Shown piece by piece: positions 58,161 through 64,000 of a stretch of 64,000 nucleotides of DNA; position 1 is the stretch's first letter, and each line of letters starts with the position of its first letter. The position numbers and the translations under genes are program-made. The stretch spans positions 859,733 through 923,732 of the forward strand of contig JAGGNK010011114.1 in assembly GCA_017590115.1 (NCBI GenBank), read 5' to 3'. This DNA comes from Montifringilla adamsi (Eukaryota; Chordata; Aves; Passeriformes; Passeridae). The notes under the pieces are model-generated. The model was not told the origin of the DNA. It did not search any database and saw only the letters and a program-made list of their open reading frames with translations.

Positions 58161-61100
58161 AACATGCTTTGTGAATTCTCAGCATGTATGACTTGAGCCC
58201 TTCTAAAGAGACTTATAGCAAGCAGGAGAAGCTACAACTCCATAAAATGTTGGTGTGTGCGCATGAAGGGAATTAGCAGACACAGAAGACTTGGACACTT
58301 AAAGCTGGGTTTGCAAACGGAGCCCTTTATCAGCCAGAGCAAATGCAGTGTGGTAAATCCAGATAATTCCTGGAGAATTCCTGAGCCTGGGGTTTCTGTG
58401 TCACACCCTTTGCCTGCCAAGAGCCTGGCTCTGCGACCAGCAGCAGCTGTGTCCCAGTAAAGACTTGAGACCAAATCCCTGGATATTCCATTCCTGCTGT
58501 GTCACCTCCACGGACAGCAAGGGTAGATGTTCAACCTGGGACTTTTCTGTAGGGAGCTCAATTGATTTTCCATACAGAAAAATACCCCCTGTACAATGAA
58601 ATGCATGAGAATCACACACCTGGGTACATGGCAGAGTTTTAAAATATCCTGCCATGAATTTTACATGAAGAGGACTGAAGAGGCCTAAAAAGTCAAACTG
58701 TGGCTTTTCAAACAAACAGCCAAGCTTTAAATTAATGTATCTGGGATTCCTCTGGCAATAAAAGACAGGGATCATGTTGACTGTGCTACACAGATGGACT
58801 AAAATTAACCTTGAAAAAGATTTTTAAGCAACCTCAATTCCCTCCTCCTCCACCATGGGCTTGGAGCTGGGGCAGCAGTGGGGCCATGGGCAGGTAAAAT
58901 ATCCCAGCTAAATATTATTATTTGATTAGGATTGAATAATAATCCACAATTTATTATTTATTTAAATAAAAAAAATCAGGTAATTTATTTTTACCTAATA
59001 ATAAAGGTACTAATCTGAAGTGCTGCCTCTGCATTTAGTCAATGCTCACAGACTCTCAGGCTGCAAAAGCAAAATGTTTTATTTCATTCCAAAGCAGGCT
59101 GGCATAACCCTAACCCTCCATCCTGGTGGAAGGAGAACATGGTGTGTAAAACCCTGTGTAAAACGGGGCTGCCTGACATCCAAAGGCAGAACAGTCTCAG
59201 CCTCAGGGTTTGCCACAACCCTTGTGCTTGGGGCTGCAATTAAACTTTTCAGCTTCAAAGAAGAAATGTTTCTGAAAAAAAGAACAACCCTCCAAATGAT
59301 CCTGACACGAGCTAGCGTATTTACTTTGCATACTTCTGGAATATTTCTGGGCTTTTCAAAACAGGGCTCAGAGTGCTGTGAGAAATTTGCCACCTCCAGC
59401 ATTCAGGCCCAGGCAGCGTGGGGAGTGTCCCAGTGACACTAAGATTTATTTTCTTCTGCCTGTAGCAAATGGGTTTGCTAAGATCTCAGAGCTATTGGAA
59501 CAGAATTCCTAACACTTTAGCAACCCGGGTCATGCATTATGTACACCGAACTCCCTTGCATGTTTTACAGAGGATTAAAATGAGCAGCAGAGGCTGGAAG
59601 CTGCTGACATGAGCAGGATGTGCTGCAGATGGCTGAAAGGCACCAGCAGGAGCTGGTGACCAGCTGATTGACCAGTGGGGTCTGTCTGCCCTTCCTCCTA
59701 AGCACAGTGAGACACTTTGAGAGTTGAGGAAAGCTTTCAGCCTAATCAACACTTGGGCCAGGATTAATCAATCATTAAATGAATTTAACAATGAGGGCAG
59801 GAGGAGAGGCTTTTAGTGTTGGAGCAGCGTGGAGGGAAGGATGTTTCTGGGATGAGGCAGCAGGACAGCTGGACATCCACTCCTGGAGGCTCTCCATGAG
59901 CTCACCTGGCCTGTCCACATGCACAGAACAGGGTGGGAAAGGTGCTCCTTCCCCAGAACCCACCTCTGCCTCCAGGGATCAGAGGGTTGGGGAGCATAGG
60001 ACACAACCCAAATCACAAAGCACAGACGTGCTTTGAAGTTTGCTCTAATTACTTGCTTCCCCCATAAATCCTTCCATATTTTTATTCCCAGGGTACTTCA
60101 ATAATTTTCACTTGTTGAACTATTTCAGTTCAATCCGAGTTTAGAGCAACAACTTCTCTGTTGCACTCCACTCCCAGTTCTTGCCCTGACCCGTGAGCAG
60201 AAGCAAACTGTGATGCTGAGCACCCAGGGTGCTCTTTTGGGTCATTTTTTCCCCTTGTTCACATGAAAATGAAGGGCAAACCTGCTCTCTGAGGGAGCCT
60301 GACCTGCCTTGGCCTGTGTGTTCACCTCAGTGCTAGCAGGACATTTGCCCTCCTGTGGGTGACCAATTCATCCACCAAGAAAAGCTGGTTACAAAAACAG
60401 TTTAAACTATTTGGCCTCTTCAAAGTAAGATTTCTCCCTGCTCCTGCCAGGCAGGAGAAGAGTTATGTTTCCCTTTTTATGACAATTTTAGGAGAAGCTG
60501 GTTCAAAGCAAACAGTAAAATGAGCTTGGGGGCCTTCCCGAGTGTGCCACAGGATGCTGTGTGCAGCCAGCTGAAAGAAAGAGCTGCAATTTGGAAGAAA
60601 CAACAAGTGGCCTCAAGAATGAAACCCTGCACCTGACAAATCATTTCAGGTTTTCTCGGGCTCCCTGTGCCCTTGACTGCCTGGTCACATACTTATCTCA
60701 CAAAGTCTCTGAAGGAAGAAGCTTTTATTTTTTTTTTTTTTTTACCCCATTTGCAGCATCCCCAGCTAAGGCTGGTGGGTGTTGTCATTATGGAAATAAT
60801 TGCAAGGATCAGATTTACAGTGGAGCCTCCCTAGCTCTTCTTGAGGTTACACAGCAATGTTTCCCTTAGCTCTGCAGCCTGATGTGCAAACCACACTTAT
60901 TCTGGGGAGTTTCTGACAGAAACTTGGCTTTTGGCAAGCACTTAAGCCCATGTGCTGTTGCTTTTACACTGGGCTGAAATGTTTTCTCGAGCAGGGCTGC
61001 ACTGAAGCCCACACGTGCATGTCTTGCTGGAGGTGTTTTTTAAAGCCCCCTTCCCTGGGAGATGTGTTGCCTGTCCCACCCCTCTCCAGCCCCAGATTTT

Positions 61101-64000
61101 GTGTTTTTACCAGCCAGCCTGTTTCCCCCAGCTGACAGAGTTCCTCTGTGGGCTCCCGGCCACAACATCAGTGCCCGTGGGGAGGAAGTGTGACCCCATG
61201 CAGAATGGAGCAAACTTCCTACCCTGGGCCTTGAGTTAACACTGCAAACAATTTGCATTATTCATGGCAAGCAGGCCTTTCCTCAGGATCCCTTCTGCCA
61301 GCAGCAGTGGTGAAGCATCAGCTGCGCTCCTTGCTGGGGTTCTTACTGATATGCATCACAATGAGAAAACTGCTGCCTCTTCCTCATGAACGGAGAGGAT
61401 TTAAACATCTCCCTCCAGGAGAAAACAGGTGATTCATCTCTCTTGCTGGGAGGAAAGACTGACATATGTTGAACATATTGTACCCTGGCTTGTGCAGTCA
61501 TAAAGCTTCCTCTGTGGGCAAGGATCACTGAGAGGAAAACGCCTCCCTTTGCTCTCCCTTCCCTCCAGTGGAGAGCATTTGATCCTTCCCAGGCTGCAAA
61601 CAAAGCTGCCTGTGTGCCCTGGGGAAGGGCTGCTCCAGGATGGGACATGTGCAGCTCAAACCAACCACAGGGAGAGTGGCTGGGGCTCGCCTGAATTCGA
61701 TTAAAGTCATTCCCTCGCTTGGGCTGGGAACCCAGACAAGCTAAAAATACTTTGGTCCTTTCCTCTGACTCTGATTTTAGGTCTGTGCTCTGCGTTTCTT
61801 TCTGTTTGGTGACAGAAAATGTTATCTAAGGGGTTGTTGGGGTTTTTTTAAGGTATGTTCTAATCTATAACCATTTGTCTCTTGAAAAAATGCAGGTGCC
61901 TGCTTTCTGGTGGGATTGTTTTAGGCTGAGGTAAAAATTCTTACCCTGCCTTTTTCCAGCATGTGACACAAGCCTGATGCCATCAGCTCAGCTTCTGCAA
62001 AGAGGTCCCAAAAGTGTTAGCACCTGAATTTTCTCTTTGAGCAGAAGCACAGGATTAACAAAAAGAACTCTGCTTGCCACCAGGCTGATGTCTGTGAATG
62101 CAGTCTCCGAGGGCTGCTCTGCTCTGATCTCTCTGGCTAATTTTGAATTAAGGTGAGAGGAATTCCCTAACTCGCTGAGACTCTTAAAAAGCCCCTCCAC
62201 AGCTCAATCCCACATCCCTGTGAGCTCTGTCCAATTCCCTGTGCCCTTGGGTGCCCTTGGGTGCAGGGGAGACCATGAAATGCAGAGATGTACCTTGACT
62301 TGTCCAGAGCTGCACATTAGGTCACAATTACAGCTCAGAGAGAGCCCCGGGCTCTGCACGAGCTGAAATCAATCACTGCCACTGACAGCTTGACAAGAGG
62401 GTCAGGGGAAAGATTTCAAGTTATTTTCCACAGTAGTGGCTGCTCAAGTACTGAAATCTGGCTGAGATCCTGGCTAGTTAATCACTGCCAGGGAGGCTTT
62501 AACCTTTAGGTATCAGAAGTGGCCACCCATAACTGAAATAATTTGAATTTATGGTCATATTACAATGGAGAGCTTGTGGGGTTTCCCCCCACCATTTTTA
62601 TGTGCTACTGCCCTGTTGGAATCAGGCTACATAAAAACTGTCAAAATACCTGAGAGAATGGACAGGAAAAGGAAAAAGCAATTGTATTTTAGAAGTATAG
62701 ATACCTTAAGAAAAGAAATCAGAAGATTCCAATAACAGCTGAAACTTTCAGTCAAAATAAACTTTATAACGTAAATACCTCCTCCTCAAAAGCCAGAACA
62801 CTTAAAGCAGGTGACTGGGTTTTTCCCAAGCAATAAAATCACAGAAAAAAATGTAGTTCTAGGTTAACCAAAGCTAGTCACAACTTCAGGTCAAAATATC
62901 ATACATTGCTTCAGTGGGGGGAAAAAAGATTAACAAAAAAAAAAAAAGCATTCAGAGAATTTGAAATGTTTCAGCTTCTATTTTCAGCTCCTTATTTCAC
63001 AATGACATTTTCATTTCAAATTGACCTTAAAACAGGTTTTCAAAAAACGAGAATGAAATATTTGGATCATCCTCAGGCAATCCCCTCCTTTCTCCTTCCT
63101 TTCTTTCCTCCTAAGGATCCAAATCAAACCCCCAAACCACGATTCCTTTTTAAAGGGGACAGAAATCTTCTGAGAATTGGGAGTATTTTGCATACCAGGC
63201 ACCTGATATTTTTCTCCTGAGTTACAGAATTGAGTGGTGTAGCCACAGATCCAATAAATGCCAAACTCATCCACCCCAGGATCCCTGCAGCAAATGCCAA
63301 GCATGCCCTCATTAATATTCTGTGGGGGTTTGGGGATCAACTGTAGCATGCATAATAGCATTTAATGACAGCAGGGCTTATTATCAGGATGATTTGGCCT
63401 CATCTGGCCTCTGCTGGCAAAATAATGTGCATAATAAGGTATGTTAATGCTGGGCTCCTTGGCAGGTCCTGGAAGATGAGAGGGTGCAGCTGGCAGGACG
63501 GAGCGGGAGCAGCTGGAAGGGGAAGATTTGGGTCCTACATATTAAAACATTTGACATTTGGTGTCTGAGGGGAGCGCTGTTTAGAGCTAATAAATAACTC
63601 ACCGATGATGACAACCTGTAATGACAGCTTTTATTATGGTCTGCTTAATCCTCAGATCCAGCTTTGTCCTTCCAGGCCATCTGCCAGCCGTTTGTTTTCC
63701 AGGATTTTTCCTCCTGCTTTGTTAAGTGTGTGGGGTGTGTGTCTGGGGCTCTTCCCTGCCCCAGGAGCACCAGGGCTCCCAGGGGAAGGGCAGGAAGGGG
63801 TGCAAAGAGCATTTTACCAGGGATCCTCAGTGCTGCCAGGCTCCTGTGCAGGTCTGGCTGAGTGCTCTTTCCAAGCATCCACATTTTTAGGGATGGGGAA
63901 ATGCCTCTCTTTTTCCTACATGGCCTGTTTCTGCCAGAGAAATTACAAATTCTCTCTCTCCAACATCAGCACCAAGGATTCTGCCACAGCCAGAGGGGAT

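Larger units (their letters stand above)
53641..64000. other. Gene-free 3' flank, 10 kb
   Basis: Only simple sequence is recognisable: (ATT)n at 53766-53801, an A21 run at 54923-54944, (ATC)n/(ATT)n at 55554-55589, and T or A runs at 55968, 56319, 56943 and 60729. Open frames of up to about 138 residues (for example 59020-59436 plus, 58401-58775 minus) show no recognised family. No exon of the genes that follow HUNK in mammals (MIS18A, MRAP) could be recognised. Confidence 0.5.

Noticed and set aside
1..64000. CRISPR array, operon, phage or other bacterial system
   Set aside because: The sequence is an intron-bearing vertebrate locus; the tandem arrays have no unique equal-length spacers and no cas-like genes.

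Overview
The window is vertebrate nuclear DNA, almost certainly from a bird and probably a songbird. It has widely spaced exons with GT/AG splice sites, a few 5'-truncated CR1 LINE fragments and two stretches that look like passerine LTR remnants. No prokaryotic gene, operon, CRISPR array or compact viral gene set is present.

The one gene I can support is HUNK (hormonally up-regulated Neu-associated kinase, an AMPK/SNF1-related serine/threonine kinase). It lies on the + strand from 3518 to the stop codon ending at 30450. The first coding exon, with the start codon and the glycine-rich ATP loop, is upstream of the window. Nine coding segments are present and all join in phase: 3518-3810, 11781-11836, 16023-16158, 16385-16512, 19726-19861, 22323-22491, 23016-23099, 27458-27638 and 29813-30450. 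Together they encode 606 residues plus a stop. The first five carry most of the kinase fold: the VAVK lysine, HRDLKIEN, DFG, APE and the C-lobe. The next encodes the UBA-like region typical of AMPK-related kinases. The last three encode the long regulatory tail. A stretch of about 16 residues that I recall in mammalian HUNK falls exactly at the 23099/27458 junction, and I could not find it in the intron.

Layout: 1-3517 is the end of intron 1, with short minisatellites and a CR1 piece. 3518-30450 holds the exons, with introns of up to 8 kb carrying CR1 fragments, a G/T-only tract, a G18 run, a pair of homologous unknown repeats and a likely solo LTR. 30451 to about 32410 is the probable 3' UTR, ending in AATAAA followed by a GT-rich element. 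From about 32.4 kb to 64 kb I see no convincing gene. That flank holds two sizeable minisatellites (25-bp units at 34.8-35.1 kb with a 125-bp higher-order repeat, and 23-bp units at 38.7-39.05 kb), a GATA/GACA microsatellite, an AT-rich block, a likely LTR remnant at 51.8-52.4 kb and an old CR1 at 53.2-53.6 kb.

I found no undescribed multi-gene system. The most useful observations are the missing HUNK tail segment, an in-frame competing acceptor in the penultimate coding exon, the higher-order minisatellite, and the unidentified repeat family shared by 4501-4606 and 7761-7866.
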